From assembly GCA_015698045.1 (NCBI GenBank), contig BLAL01000012.1, positions 1,488,001 to 1,552,000 of the forward strand: a DNA stretch of 64,000 nucleotides, written 5' to 3'. The position numbers were made by a program, and so were the translations under genes. Source of the DNA: Rhizophagus clarus. Lineage: Eukaryota; Glomeromycota; Glomeromycetes; Glomerales; Glomeraceae. This document shows, piece by piece, positions 32,971 to 44,720 of this stretch (within the stretch, counting starts at the first letter, position 1; each line of letters begins with the position of its first letter). The notes below the pieces were generated by a model that saw nothing but the letters and a program-made list of their open reading frames with translations, was not told the DNA's origin and did not search any database.

Positions 32971-33392
32971 GACACCCTAAGGGAAAATTATATAATAGAT
33001 TATTTCTCAATTTCTTAGACAATTTTCTTGTACCTATTCCAAGCAAAATTTCCTAATGCTAATTACCGTAAACCTTTAGACTATCTAAACGTGTTGGCCT
33101 GCCTTTCTTTTAATTACCAATCTTGTGATGGCGTTTTTCTTTTATAAAGTTCCAAATTCAGAATTTTCTCATATGCAAACTGCTTTTGCTTCTATATGAA
33201 GTTAGTTCAAATGCAAAATACAATTGCGAATATGTTTTGATCACATGTAGTTCGCATGCTTATTAGGATTACATTTGGGAAATTCCCGTCGGATCATCTA
33301 CCAACCAAGTATAGTATGTTGATCCTATAATTAGTAACAATAAATACTTAAAAAAAATTTTTTCCTTCCGATGAAAAAAAAAAAAAATTATC
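32971..33392. promoter_or_regulatory. Lipase upstream region
   Basis: About 420 bp between the F-box relic and the lipase ATG. An A-run lies just before the start codon. No clear TATA box or other motif recognised. Confidence 0.3.
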
Positions 33393-35163
33393 ATGAAAGA
33401 AATGAAAGAAATGGAAGAAATTGATGATAAAGAATTTTACTTATATTACTTAAATGACTTATCATTTATTCCTAGACCATCAAATTGGATAGAAGTTATT
33501 ATGGATAAAAAAATATTTTCATTATTTAAAACGACTTTAGAATACATCCGCTTTATTCATGTTATGGCCGGTCATATTACATTATCATTTTTAACAGATT
33601 TTACGCTTCCACTTAGTCAACCTTTTAATTTTATGTTCATGATCACATCTTTTCTTATTATTTCCTTATTACTTTTCCCTGCGAATATTATTATAGAAAT
33701 ATGCAGGTTATTTAATTTATTTAATTTCGAATTCTATGATGAGGCTAAATGGAATCGTATGACTGCAAGAAAAGGCTTAGATAAGATAAAAAATATTGTG
33801 CAGAGGGGTCGTAAAGTTTTAAGTTCTGACTTCCATGGTTCACAAATCTTTAATCTAGACATGGTCGAAACTTTATTAATTCTGAGCACCATCATCTATG
33901 ATCAAAATGTTGATAAAATGCATCAAGTTTTCAGAAATTTAAAAATTCATGAGGGTAATGATTTCAATGAACTTATAGATGATTGTCGTGTGGCATATGA
34001 AGATATAGATAAAAAAGCAAAAAAACTAAAGATGAAATTTCTACCACTTTCGGAACTGGGCATTCCTGATTCTTTATTTTCTGGAATGTATTTGTCCGAA
34101 CATAATGATGATCTGGAGAATAATTTCATTGTTGTAACATTTAAAGGTACATCTCCAACAAATTTTGTTGAATGGTTAACAGATTTTCTTTTTATGCGAG
34201 TAGATGCAAGTCAATTTTTATTTGGGGAGATTCATAAAGGTTTTTATGAAAATTTCTTCCCGAAAACTTTGGACAAAACTAAAGAAAGTTATCCTGCTAA
34301 ACGAATGGTTGAGTCTATATGTAATTTAGCCAAAAAAATGCATGAGAGAAATAAAAAGAAGGTAAACGTTTGGATAACCGGTCACTCTCTTGGCGCGGCC
34401 TTAGCACAGGTTTTCTATGCAAGGTGAGTTCTTTATCCCGAATTTATTAAATATTTTTATTGGGAATTAATTTTCTTTATTCTTTAGGCTTATGAAGATT
34501 GATCCTCTTCCAGATTACTGTGTGTTACGAGATGCTTACGTGTTTGCCGGTCCAGCAGTAGGAGATAAAGATTTCGCATCTACATTCAACGGCATCTTTA
34601 ACAAAAATTTTAAAGAAAACAGAATGCTTTGGCGAATAGTTAATACCAATGATATCGTTACTAAAATGCCACCTCAACATTTGTACGGTATGCTACGTCG
34701 ATATATCACAAAAGATGACATCCTTAATTATTATAGTGTCGGTTACAAAATTCAATTATTTTTGGATAACAATAAACCTAAAGGTGTCGTCCTTCGTAAA
34801 AAAAATGATGACGAAGAAGAAAAAGATGATAATTTGGGATCGATGGAGGACATGTTGAGTAAAAAACTTATTGATGATAGAAAGGATTACGAAGATAGTA
34901 GGTTTACGTTAAATAATATTTTAAATTCTATTCTTGGTAAACATAATATAGCTTCCTATTATGATTATGATATAAACCATTCACCGAATGAACTTATTAT
35001 GGATAAAATTGAAACCTTTATCCCAGGGATTATTCATAATCATTTTCCTCATCGTTATTTTATGGCCATGGAACGTTTGAGATCTAATGAGTACGAACTT
35101 GTGGTGGGAGAATATAAGAATATCATAGATAAATTATTAGCTGATGCTCATGTAGTGTTTTGA
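33393..35163 (+). CDS. Class-3 lipase (alpha/beta hydrolase), 568 aa, two exons
   Basis: Exon 1 is 33393-34423, the intron is 34424-34487 (64 nt, GTGAGTT to TTCTTTAG), and exon 2 is 34488-35163; they join within an Arg codon (AG|G). The nucleophile elbow is TGHSLGAAL with Ser 332, the likely acid is Asp 399 in NTNDIVTKMPP, and His 532 in HFPHRYFMAM fits the third catalytic residue. The oxyanion-loop region FKGTSPTNFVEWLTDF is typical of lipase_3. A hydrophobic segment at about 79-104 suggests membrane anchoring near the N-terminus. An acidic insert (DDEEEKDDN) precedes the last third. Expected reaction: ester hydrolysis of acylglycerols or phospholipids; substrate unknown. The gene looks whole. 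Confidence 0.9.
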
Positions 35164-35945
35164 TAAGCTAACCTCTGTATCCTGTAAGAGATATGATTTA
35201 TTATTATACGTTGAAGAAATAAAATATTTATATACCAGTTTTATGTTCATGGTTAAGTTATTGATAATTTTTCTTGGTATTTTTTTTTTTTCCTTCTTTT
35301 GCAACAGATCGGAAATTTTTTATCGTATGTATATAAAATCATAACGACTTCAGTTGTTTGTAGTGATGACCACGAGATATTTTGAGAACAATTATATTAT
35401 TGTAACCATTTGACCTTTTGTCATTTTTCGATTATGTTCGAAGCAAACTAATTATAGTGCGTTGCATTATCACGGGCAAGGCAAAGAATGTAATATATTA
35501 GAAACTAAATGATGAGAAGCATTTTAGATTCAAACGGACGCATATGAAATCTGACCGATCAAATTTTCTATTTTTCTATTTATTCTGCACGTAAAAATTT
35601 CAATAATTACGCACAAGATCACAAGATAGACAAGCCAATTAATGAATAGTATTATTTGTATAGATTAAGTTAAATTTAATTAATTATGTCATGTTTACTC
35701 GCGTAAAATTAGTTAAATAACAACTGATTTAAAAATATTACCATCATAACGTTAACTCATCGTTGTTTTAGCAAATTACAACTCTCGATTATTCAATTCA
35801 GAAGTTTCTCTGGTAATATAAACATACAAAATTTAAAAAGATACTAAAGATTTTTTATTCCTTATGTTCTATAAATATTGACGAAAAGATATTAAATATT
35901 TTGTGCCTTTAATAAAATCATCAAATTGTTTCTACGATAATTGCT
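35164..35945. other. Intergenic, nothing recognised
   Basis: Spacer between the 3' ends of the lipase gene and the minus-strand F-box gene. AT-rich; the lipase poly(A) region is likely near 35220. No repeat or RNA gene seen. Confidence 0.4.
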
Positions 35946-37301
35946 TTACAACACCAAACCACCACTGTAGCTTTTAATTATTCCTTCTGATTTATATTTT
36001 TCTATCAAAACGTCTATATCTTCCGTTTGACGTTCAAATTGTAATATCATAGGATGCCTACCTTTCCAGTTATCAAAAAATAGCTCTAAAGAATCAAATT
36101 CAATTTGAGAAAAAGAAAATTTAAATTTAAATAAACCAGTTGGCGATGATCTAGCTAATATTTTGAATAAATTATTCAAATCTATCTCATCATAATCAAA
36201 AAGGCATAATTCATCCAAATATTGACAAGTAATTAATAATTTTTCTAATTCAAGGATACCCTTATTTCTAAGTAATAATTTTAGGTATTTAAGATTTGGA
36301 CACTTTTGATAAATACTCTCAATAATCTTTTTATTATTATCTACACTATTACTCATACTAGATTTTATACTTATATCAATAAGGGTTCCGGTTGTATTTT
36401 TAATCAAATTTATTAGAATATTAATTGGAACAAATCTGGTTCTTAAAATTTGTAAGAAAGGTAAGAATAATTTCTCTAAATACTTATATACTCTATTATC
36501 ACCGTTAAATTCTAATTCCAACACTTTTAAATTAACAAAAGATGAAAGAATATTTGTAACAGGTGGTTTTTGTATCCTAAGGTATTGTATGGTATTCGCA
36601 TGTTTAATTAATGAATTTTCAATAATTTCATGAAATGATCCATAATTCTTATAACTATCTAGTAAACAAATACTAAATAACTTTTTTTGTGTTTCAATTA
36701 ATCTAGAAATCCCATAATTGTTGCACCTTTCAAAATAAATTTCCACTTCTTTAATTAATTTGCAAATTTCTGTTAATCCATCTAAAACATTATTTTCTAC
36801 GCTAGCATTACAACTGAGGAATTTAATTTCTGATAGACAACTGTTAGCTCCAAGAATACAATGAATTTGAAAATTAAATTGATAAGGTAAGTAAAGATGC
36901 GTATATTTCATATTTTCACTAATAAAAAGATTCAATAACTCATTTTCAATAATTTTAGCTTTAGATTCTTCGTGGAGACTATAAATTATCCTTTGAATTA
37001 CATTTAAATTTAAATGTCTACAAAAACTAATATAATCAAATAAAGGTCTTTGATATGAATTTATTAAGATATTATTTTGAATTAAATTATTCTTTGATTC
37101 ATTTGATAAATGTGAAAGGATTACATTTAATAATAATCTATCTTTCCCTTTTCTTAAGAATTTCCAAGGATTCTTCCATAAAATTGGAATAATTATTTCG
37201 CAGAATGTTTTATTAATTGAAAGACATGAAAGAAGAGCCTTTTCATCATCTCTTAATTCCTCGAATATCAAGCAAAGAACATCCCCGTTCAATTTAGACA
37301 T
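35946..37301 (-). CDS. F-box/LRR protein, clade A, 451 aa
   Basis: Intact minus-strand single exon. F-box MSKLNGDVLCLIFEELRDDE with INKTFCEIIIPILWKNPWKF, then leucine-rich repeats (ILSSFVNLKVLELEFN; CPNLKYLKLLLRNK; LLITCQYLDELCLF). It ends KYKSEGIIKSYSGGLVL, so it lacks the aromatic FEW/DFEW ending of the other clade A members. Upstream, GTACAACAT occurs on the minus strand at 37384-37376. Confidence 0.9.
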   Translation of the reverse strand: MSKLNGDVLCLIFEELRDDEKALLSCLSINKTFCEIIIPILWKNPWKFLRKGKDRLLLNVILSHLSNESKNNLIQNNILINSYQRPLFDYISFCRHLNLNVIQRIIYSLHEESKAKIIENELLNLFISENMKYTHLYLPYQFNFQIHCILGANSCLSEIKFLSCNASVENNVLDGLTEICKLIKEVEIYFERCNNYGISRLIETQKKLFSICLLDSYKNYGSFHEIIENSLIKHANTIQYLRIQKPPVTNILSSFVNLKVLELEFNGDNRVYKYLEKLFLPFLQILRTRFVPINILINLIKNTTGTLIDISIKSSMSNSVDNNKKIIESIYQKCPNLKYLKLLLRNKGILELEKLLITCQYLDELCLFDYDEIDLNNLFKILARSSPTGLFKFKFSFSQIEFDSLELFFDNWKGRHPMILQFERQTEDIDVLIEKYKSEGIIKSYSGGLVL

Positions 37302-37716
37302 TTTTCTTTCGTAAAAAAAAAAAATTGGTTTGGGTTAAAAAGGGCGCAAAATAATATTTATTTTTGAAGTATCGTATGTTGTACATGTACATTGACGTAT
37401 TATGTACCACATTACGAAACCCGGTTTATCTGTGATAATCAGAGTAATTTCTACTTTTGGTTAAATCACGACATTATAGTGCTTCGATCCGTATCTGGGT
37501 CAATCCGGATTGTTCCGGATATCGGATTTTGCGTTAAACTTGATCCGGATTTCAGTTTCAATCCGGATAATCCAACCCTGGTATAAATCAGTCAATCCGG
37601 ATTTAATCCAGATTTTTTAATGTCAGTTTGCTTACAATCTTTTGTTTGTAACGTATATACAATAGACAAATGGTCATTCATCTCATTCAAACCCCACCTT
37701 ATTAATATTTAAAAAA
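37302..37716. other. Intergenic with ATCCGGAT patch
   Basis: Divergent spacer between the minus-strand F-box gene and a plus-strand F-box pseudogene. It holds the palindrome-rich patch 37485-37615 (listed). No promoter module is visible for the pseudogene. Confidence 0.45.
37485..37615. repeat. Patch with iterated ATCCGGAT
   Basis: About eight ATCCGGAT or close variants (GATCCGTATC, CAATCCGGATTG, TTCCGGATATCGGAT, TGATCCGGATTT, CAATCCGGATAATCC, CAATCCGGATTTAATCC). The unit is a palindrome, and spacing is irregular, so this is not a simple tandem repeat. Confidence 0.6.
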
Positions 37717-38545
37717 ATTTCTCAACTCCCTATTGATTACTTGAACGATGTTTTTTGAAAACTTGGATGATGATAGATTTACTTTACATTCATGCATATT
37801 AGTCAATCGTCTTTGGTGTGAGGCTTTAGTGAAATGAGAAATAATGAAAATTATAATACTTCAAATATTATTACCTTAGTTTCTTGTCTTCCAAGCGAGT
37901 CAAAAAAATTTTGTACATGAAAGGTGTCTCTAACTACAAAATTTCTAATTTTTAATTATGCTTCATTTTGTAAATTTATGTCATTTGACCATATTCAATA
38001 CAAGATTGAGGAACCTTTAAAAATGAACATTATATTTCACTACGAAATCTTGAAAATAATTTAAATATAGTGATGCAGGAAATGTGTAAAATGTTCATGA
38101 ACCAGATCTCCTCTTTGAAGGGGTTAATTTTACTCCAAAGTCTAGGTATGCTACCACCAATTTTTATCCTTTCTCCTAAAGCAAAAGATTGTTTGAAAAA
38201 CCTCTCAGAATTACATTATATTTTATCCGAAACTTTTTATCAAGTATGTCATGACATCTCATCGTTACACATAATGGATAGATATTTAATTTCGAATAGA
38301 TTAACAGATTTAATTTCTATTCCGAAAAATTTAAAACATTTTATTTTGACACAATCATGTTTTGAAGATTTATTTATTTTTTTTTATTTATGATTTTTCT
38401 TCTTTAGTAAGAAAACTTCCGAATATTTTAATCAAATTAAATCTTTATAAAACAAATTATATGTCATTGTCATTTATTGTTTAATTCTCAAATTTACAAG
38501 AACTTGGATTATCATTTGAATATGATAAAGATTTTGTCGATTAAA
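37717..38545 (+). pseudogene. F-box/LRR pseudogene, clade B, 3' truncated
   Basis: The start codon position has ATT in place of ATG, followed by SQLPIDYLNDVF. The family then continues across several frames: LHSCILVNRLWCEA near 37785-37830, FNYASFCKF near 37955, EMCKMFMNQISSLKGL at 38076-38125, KAKDCLKNLSELHY, RLTDLISIPKNLKHFILTQS, and LQELGLSFEYDKDFVD near 38500-38540. It ends abruptly where an ATCCTTAAGGAT-rich patch begins, so the last 40% is gone. Confidence 0.8.
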
Positions 38546-38574
38546 TTATAAATTCAAATTATAATTAGTTGATT

Positions 38575-38715
38575 GAAGTTTAATCCTTAAGGATCTGATA
38601 AGTTGTGGAATCCTTAAGGATCTTTGTAATTCATTTAAGGATTTTTGAAAATTCTGTAAATTATCGGATCCTTAAGGATTCTAGAACAATCTAAGGAATC
38701 CACAACCTCAAAAAT
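38575..38715. repeat. Patch with iterated ATCCTTAAGGAT
   Basis: The 12-bp palindrome ATCCTTAAGGAT occurs three times (about 38584, 38611 and 38670), with half-sites TTTAAGGATTT and TCTAAGGAATCC between and after. GTTGTGGAATCC and GGAATCCACAACC near its two ends are inverted copies. It abuts the truncated F-box pseudogene. Confidence 0.6.
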
Positions 38716-39856
38716 TTACTGTTGAAAAGAATTTTGAGTTATATTTAATAAGTTTCCAATACTATAGAAATACCACATAGTACTAAAAAGGTCATACATT
38801 TTTCTAGCCTTTTTAATTTATCCTTCGCTGCAGCTAAAGAAATACTAGGCAGAAAATAACTCAAAAACTCCGTATTTAATTTTTGGAATAATTTGCGTAG
38901 AAGCTTGGAAACATCAGTTGACTCTTTATGTATAAAAGCTAACAATCTTTCTTCTCTACTCATATTATTAAAGCCAAGTCGTACGTCTCGGTACTCCGGA
39001 CACCGTTCAGACTTCAGAGCGGCATGTGAGTTAATAATTTGAGAAAAGATGGGGAGCTACTCTATTGCCCAAGCTCCCGATGATGCAATAAAAACCAATT
39101 ATAAGTGTATTAATACATGTGAAAAATAATACAAAAAGTTTGAAACATGCCCGCAGATACATGCTATGTCATATGATAATCGGGAAGAAACGGGGTCGAT
39201 TCCCCGAACAAAAACCCGAACAGTGTTTTTTCGACAATATTTTTTATACGTCAAATTAGAATTTTAATATAGTACAATGGTTAATCAGAAACTTCTTCTA
39301 CAAGAGTGGTCGAATAATAGCAAATTTAAGGAGCTCAACTTTTAAATAGATAAACAAAGAAAAATTTTATATTGTTCAAAATTAAACCAAACGTTAATTG
39401 GAAAATTAACAGAAAAAAACACAAGCTTGTTCCAAAGGAAATTATTCACAACGTATACATACGTTAATACTTTCATCTCCATTTATGTAAAATTACAATA
39501 GAAATTTCATCTAATATTTAAGATGTTGACATTTAATCAGAAACTTGTATTTACAACTTTTTTTTATTTATATTCTCATTCTATAAAGTAAATTGCTACT
39601 AAATTAGTCACACAAGATATCCGCCACTCAGACTTACTATTTCGGCCCGAGCCGGTGTGTTCCCGTAAATGTAACGTACTAATTTTATACTGAATCGATA
39701 CGGTCGCGTAGTGAATTTATAATGCAATTAACAATAGAAGGCTAAATGAACTAATTATAATATAAGCAACTCATTTTTTATGTTATTACTAACTGAGAAA
39801 TATGGTTATAAAAACCCATTCCTAAGCAACCCATGGCTTACTAATAATAAATTAAA
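38716..39856. other. Intergenic with short frame and hairpins
   Basis: A minus-strand frame 38963-38745 (MSREERLLAFIHKESTDVSK) has coding-like composition but no recognised family; it might be one exon of a lost gene. Hairpins GGGGAGCT/AGCTCCC (39054-39080) and CGGGG/CCCCG (39191-39206) are present. A TATA-like GGTTATAAAAACCC is at 39803-39816, ahead of the next gene. Confidence 0.45.
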
Positions 39857-40270
39857 ATGACATCAAAAAATTATGGACGAGAAACGCACAGAACATCGCC
39901 TTATGTTCAAAAAATTCGTCTCGACAAAATCGCATGCAGGATAGGAAAAAGAAAACCTCCAAAGGTTTGTCCTGATTGTAAAGAGACGAATGATTCAGTC
40001 AAACTTATTTCTAGTAAAATTGGCAAAATAGAAGAAGCGATTGGCAATTTTTATAAACAATCCTTAAAAAAAAACAATAATAGACAATTATCTATCTTTA
40101 ATGCAAAATTTAAATTAAATAATGTTCCTTGCGAATTAGAATATGATTTATCAAGATTCTCTTTGGAAAACTTACATAAACTTGTAATTTTTACAACTCA
40201 ACATTGCAATAACAATAGTAATTATCCGTCTTCTAACTCTTCTAATGACAATAAATGTGATGACAATTAA
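39857..40270 (+). CDS. Small hypothetical protein with CPDC motif, 137 aa
   Basis: Single open frame about 40 bp after a TATA-like TTATAAAAACC. The N-terminal third is basic and includes KRKPPKVCPDCKETND (Cys 38 and 41, with Cys 27 before), which may be half a zinc site. The middle is predicted helical (KLISSKIGKIEEAIGNFYKQ). A conserved-looking block KFKLNNVPCELEYDLSRFSL follows, and the tail is Asn/Ser-rich. Codon use is like the neighbours. I do not recognise the family; nuclear or regulatory roles would be guesswork. Confidence 0.6.
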   Translation: MTSKNYGRETHRTSPYVQKIRLDKIACRIGKRKPPKVCPDCKETNDSVKLISSKIGKIEEAIGNFYKQSLKKNNNRQLSIFNAKFKLNNVPCELEYDLSRFSLENLHKLVIFTTQHCNNNSNYPSSNSSNDNKCDDN

Positions 40271-43200
40271 TCGTTTAATACTTCGTAACCTTATTAGCTA
40301 ATTTATCACGAACACAATAAACACAATTTATTTTATGTATTAAGATTATTATAAGAATTAGTTAATGTTACATTAATGATTTTAAGATATAGTATTTTTA
40401 GAGTTAAATAATTTATATGATGTAAAGTCGTCGAACAAAAAAAAAAAAAAAAAAGAAATCTTCGAATTCATTGCGATGATTGGTCATTGTGGTTGTACAT
40501 TCTTTTATCCTTTTTCGGTTAGTTTAACAACACTACATATTTATTAAGTAGCTCAATCTTCTATTTTAAGCTTTAAAACTCGACTCTTTCTTGTCTATTA
40601 TAATTTATATGAATAAAAAGTATTTAATTAAAACATTTCATGTTCTAATTTTATTTTATCATTGATAATTTAACTTATTTCTTAACTTACTAATACTTTT
40701 ATGTTAGGATGAAATTTTAAATTTATTGGTCAAAAAAATCTGATTTGAATCTTTTGTCGCTATTAATAAAAGTTAATTAATAATAATTCTTGAAACCCAT
40801 AAGTATTTAGTTGCGTTCGGATGTGGCCGTTACTCGCTTTTTGCCGAATATTGTTCTATCAATCAACTTGATTTAAATTACATAAAGCTATGGATACGTC
40901 CAAATATTATATCTAGCACCAATTAATGTTTACTGGGTTGGTTTATTTTTTAATTTAAGAATAATGTGACCTTATGTGGAGGTTTGTTCATTTAATGTAA
41001 GTTAAAGTTCTGTACAAATTAGCTTAGACGACGATTTCGAAAGGTAATGTGCGCTTCATTGCAACGTTCTTTTTTAACTTAATTTATTAAAAAAAAAAAA
41101 AAAATCTAATAAAACAATCCTTTATTTTTCTTTCTTATTAAAGATAAAATTTGAGTAACTAAAATGGCGAAAGACAGCAAATGTACTCTTTAATTCGTCA
41201 ATATAAACATTAGTTTTATTTAAATCAACTAAAAAAAGCTAGACGAAAAATATTGAAGGATATGTACGGTACATTTCGCTAATATATTATTAATTATGTA
41301 TTGTATCAATGGACAAACCCAATACTGATGTTCTACTTACCAAAACAAACTACATTCTTTTTTAATATAAATGATGACAAAATAAGAAGTGTATTTTTAT
41401 TCGTTCAATTCAAACCTAATTTTTATCAAAATTTGACCAATCATAATCGCCGGATTTTTTTTTAATGGTATATATACTATCGTTAAAATATACCATTTTG
41501 ATTATGGCGACAAAATAATAGGTAAATTGCCGTGTTTCATTATAGACCTTTTGCTTGTTTATTTAATATAAAAACAATGTTTAGATCAGGCGTATCGGGA
41601 CGAATTTATCCTGAACACAATAAATTATTTAAGTTTTTTGTCATGTCAATAATTTTCTTTTTCTTAATTTTGTCATCAACATTTGAAACCATTGGTTCTT
41701 TTAATAAAGTATTAGTAATCATAATAATTTTCATTTAAAAAGTTAAAATTGGAACACATGATCACCATATTAACAAACTTGGAAATCTGAAACGCTTGAA
41801 TCGGAATATAGTAATTTTGCGTTTTTGTGTTCTAATAATGGAAACGCCAAAATTTTTATTTATAAATTTTCTACTATATTTCCTTTTTAATATCTTCACA
41901 GAGCAACATGAGCTAAACTTTTTTTTTATTATCTGCTATGTCGAGATAGAATATAAAAACTAAATAACAAAAGCAAATAAACATATTTTTCTCAATGTGC
42001 TTGCTAAATTCGATTAAATAATTAGAAATAAACCGACACTTAACAGCTGTTTAGTAAAAAGTACCGAAGTAATTGGTTTGCAAATACCTGTAGGAACTAC
42101 TAAGATGGGTGATTGTGTTATAATAACCAAAGAACTAAGCCAGTTTATACTACTAATAAAAAAAATTCAGATTATTCAGAATTACTACGGCATACGGCAA
42201 ATCCAAAAATATGAAAATCACGTAGTATGATGAAATGCCATTTTCATTATTTTTAAAGAAATTCAATTTGGATTACCGGTATTCTATTTCTGTATTCTAT
42301 ACTAGTTAGTGTTACGATCCGGGTCAGGTTAATCAGGATAATTTAACGGATATCCGGTTCAAAAGTGATCCGGATAATCATCACGAATTGACGAATCCAT
42401 CCAAATTGCTTCAGTCCTAGAGTAATTCGGGCCAAACTTATAGTGCCGGCCAGAATTAAGAGTTTATTTATTTATTTAATGAAGGGAGAAGTCAATACAA
42501 TTGTACACTTGTCCATTCATGATAAATCGCTTTACATGAAGCAGTACAGCATATATCAATTGTCAACTAAAAATAGGTCCAAGTTTAATGTATAATGATT
42601 GATGCCATTTATCATTACTCAGTTTAACCTATATTGCAATTTATAATAAAGTATATACGGATTAAAACATCAATTGTCCTTTTATGGAATATAAGAAAAA
42701 ATTGACCATTTCTCATTGTTAAGACGAAAATTTTCTATACCTTTTTAAGTTCGATAGATGCACCCAACTAAGAATAAGCCGGTTTTTTAATAATGATCGT
42801 CATCCTAATTCGTTATCCGTACATCTTTATTGAAAACTACAAACTGTGTAAGAAAAAAATCGACTATTCCTCATTTATTTCCATCTACGTTCCGAGCGAA
42901 ACCCAAAAAAAGAAAATTACAACGAAGTGCTATATAAGTGTATCGTTATAAATTTCCTTTTTCGGTTTCGCCAAAATGATTATGGATATGAATGAAAGAG
43001 TGTATCAGATATTCGAAAATTCTTGATTATTAAGCGTTGTTATGGGAGATACTCAAAAAAAGGAAATTACAACAAAGAGATACTTCACTAATAACTTTTG
43101 AGAAGTATTAATAATTGTGTATGTTAAAATGGAAACCTTAATTACCTCTCTTTTCCTGTCTTAAAAAAAATACTATTTCTTCACAATTTCACAAAAGATC

Positions 43201-43273
43201 TTATTACTCAGAATTTTCTTTACTTTCTCGATAAACAAAATAAAACTTTTAACGGAGAACTTTTTCATAAAGG
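40271..43273. other. Intergenic 3 kb
   Basis: AT-rich. A short frame at 41578-41738 (MFRSGVSGRIYPEHNKLF, then a hydrophobic segment) is possible but weak. A GATCCGG patch lies at 42314-42400 (listed) and a GTGCCGGCCAGAATTAAGAG string at 42442-42461. Two similar stretches (CCCAAAAAAAGAAAATTACAAC at 42902 and TCAAAAAAAGGAAATTAC at 43051) precede the membrane gene. Confidence 0.4.
42314..42400. repeat. Patch with iterated GATCCGG/GGATAT
   Basis: ACGATCCGGGTCAGG, CAGGATAATTTAACGGATATCC and GTGATCCGGATAATC. Related in motif to the patch at 37485-37615. Confidence 0.45.
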
Positions 43274-44489
43274 ATGTCTACTATTGGTATTGCTGAAAAT
43301 TTTACAATGTTCAATGGTCCTTTTCCCTCCAGTCATTCATTTGACGAAGTAGGTAAAATTACAATGTTTGGTAGTAGGTCATTGGTTGCTGCTGGTATTG
43401 ATTTATTTTTATTCTCTAATATATATATATATATCTATATACTTTTAAAAATTCATGCAAACGAAGACAATTGCGTTATCAGCTTTTATTTATGGTATTG
43501 CTTTTATATTATGGATTATAGGTTTAACATTAACAAATAAAAACAGGGTATGTTCAGTAAATAATAATATTGCTTTAATCATGCTCTCTCTACCTGAAAC
43601 ATAGATATTAATATAAAGAGGATACACTTTATTGTTAACTTTTTGATAATAACCATTATATTTAGGGTCAACGAGAACTTGAAAGCAATAATTGGGCTAT
43701 TGTAGATATACTTCTTAAATTAAATGGATCTTTTCTGAATCTTCTATTTATTATGAATAATGCAAAAAGTGCCGGGGATGATATTTATATATTGGTAACA
43801 ATAAATTTTACAATGATATTCTTTATATTTAGTAAATGAACTAATTATTTTATAAATTATAGTCATTAATCATAGTTGTACTTTCTGGTGCATGGAATGT
43901 TTCAATATCTTTACTAGCTATAATTTCTCAACCCTTGTATGTTTGTTGTGCGAGAATAGCTAAAATTTGCTGCTGTATCTGTTGGTGTTTGTGTTGTCAA
44001 GAAAAAAAAATGTAATAATTGCCAAAAACATAATGCTAAAGAATTTTTAATATGGTTAAAGAAGAATAAGTTTGTTGCGACTATCCTTGTAGTATGTAGT
44101 ACTATTTCACTTGAATTTCTAGAATTCTCTACTTCAAGATGGGGAGGATTGGAAATGTTTAATTCCAAAATGAATAGATATGGAGAATTCATAGTTTTTT
44201 ATGGTGCAATAGTTAATATATTTATACAAGATGTTCCTAGACTTGTTATCCAGGTAAGAAATATTTCTGTAGTAATATTTTTCTTTTTAAATATATAACT
44301 GGTTTTTATTATTTTTAGGTTATGTACCACACAAGATCAGGTGAAGGAATTCCATTTATGCTTATTGTGAATGGAATAAGTATATTTGTATCTATAATTA
44401 GTAGAATTATATATTGTATAATTTTAATATCAAGTCGTCTTACTGAAAAGAATTGTGATCATACCGATACTAATAATCAAAGAACTTGA
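43274..44489 (+). CDS. Multi-exon membrane protein, unknown family
   Basis: Exons inferred from in-phase splice sites: first coding part 43274 or 43455 to 43547 (ends AAC AGG|GTATGT), then 43666-43794, 43863-44253 and 44319-44489. Segments: TIALSAFIYGIAFILWIIGL; WAIVDILLKLNGSFLNLLF; SLIIVVLSGAWNVSISLLAI; the Cys-rich ICCCICWCLCC; FVATILVVCSTISLEFLEF; EFIVFYGAIVNIFIQDVPRL; and FMLIVNGISIFVSIISRIIY. About five or six membrane spans are likely. Exon 43863-44253 has one base too many for its phase, at an A9 run near 44002-44010, so it is frameshifted here or the run is misread. The first exon is unclear: an (AT)n tract interrupts 43274-43450 and the next frame could start at ATG 43455. Confidence 0.6.
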
Positions 44490-44619
44490 GACTAGAAACA
44501 AATATAATTGACACTTTTGGAACTAGAATCTCACAAATTAATAAATCATCATTTGATCTCAAAAATCGAAATTACCCAAATGTCATGTGACTGATGACCG
44601 AGACTGTTACAATAGTGAA

Positions 44620-44660
44620 AGACCACATGAGTTTTGTGTTTGTAACCCAAACGATATAAA
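44620..44660 (+). promoter_or_regulatory. Clade B promoter module (pseudogene 44721)
   Basis: AGACCACATGAG, TTGTGTTTGTAACCCAA and ACGATATAAATAA, 60-100 bp before the pseudogene ATG. Confidence 0.65.
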
Positions 44661-44720
44661 TAAACGATTATTAATCTCATATAAAAATCTAAACTTCTTT
44701 CTTGTCAATATTTAAAAACA

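Noticed and set aside
39143-39230. Second tRNA gene based on CGGGGTCGATTCCCCG
   Set aside because: The T-loop is one base short and I cannot fold a cloverleaf or find an A-box; treated as a hairpin.
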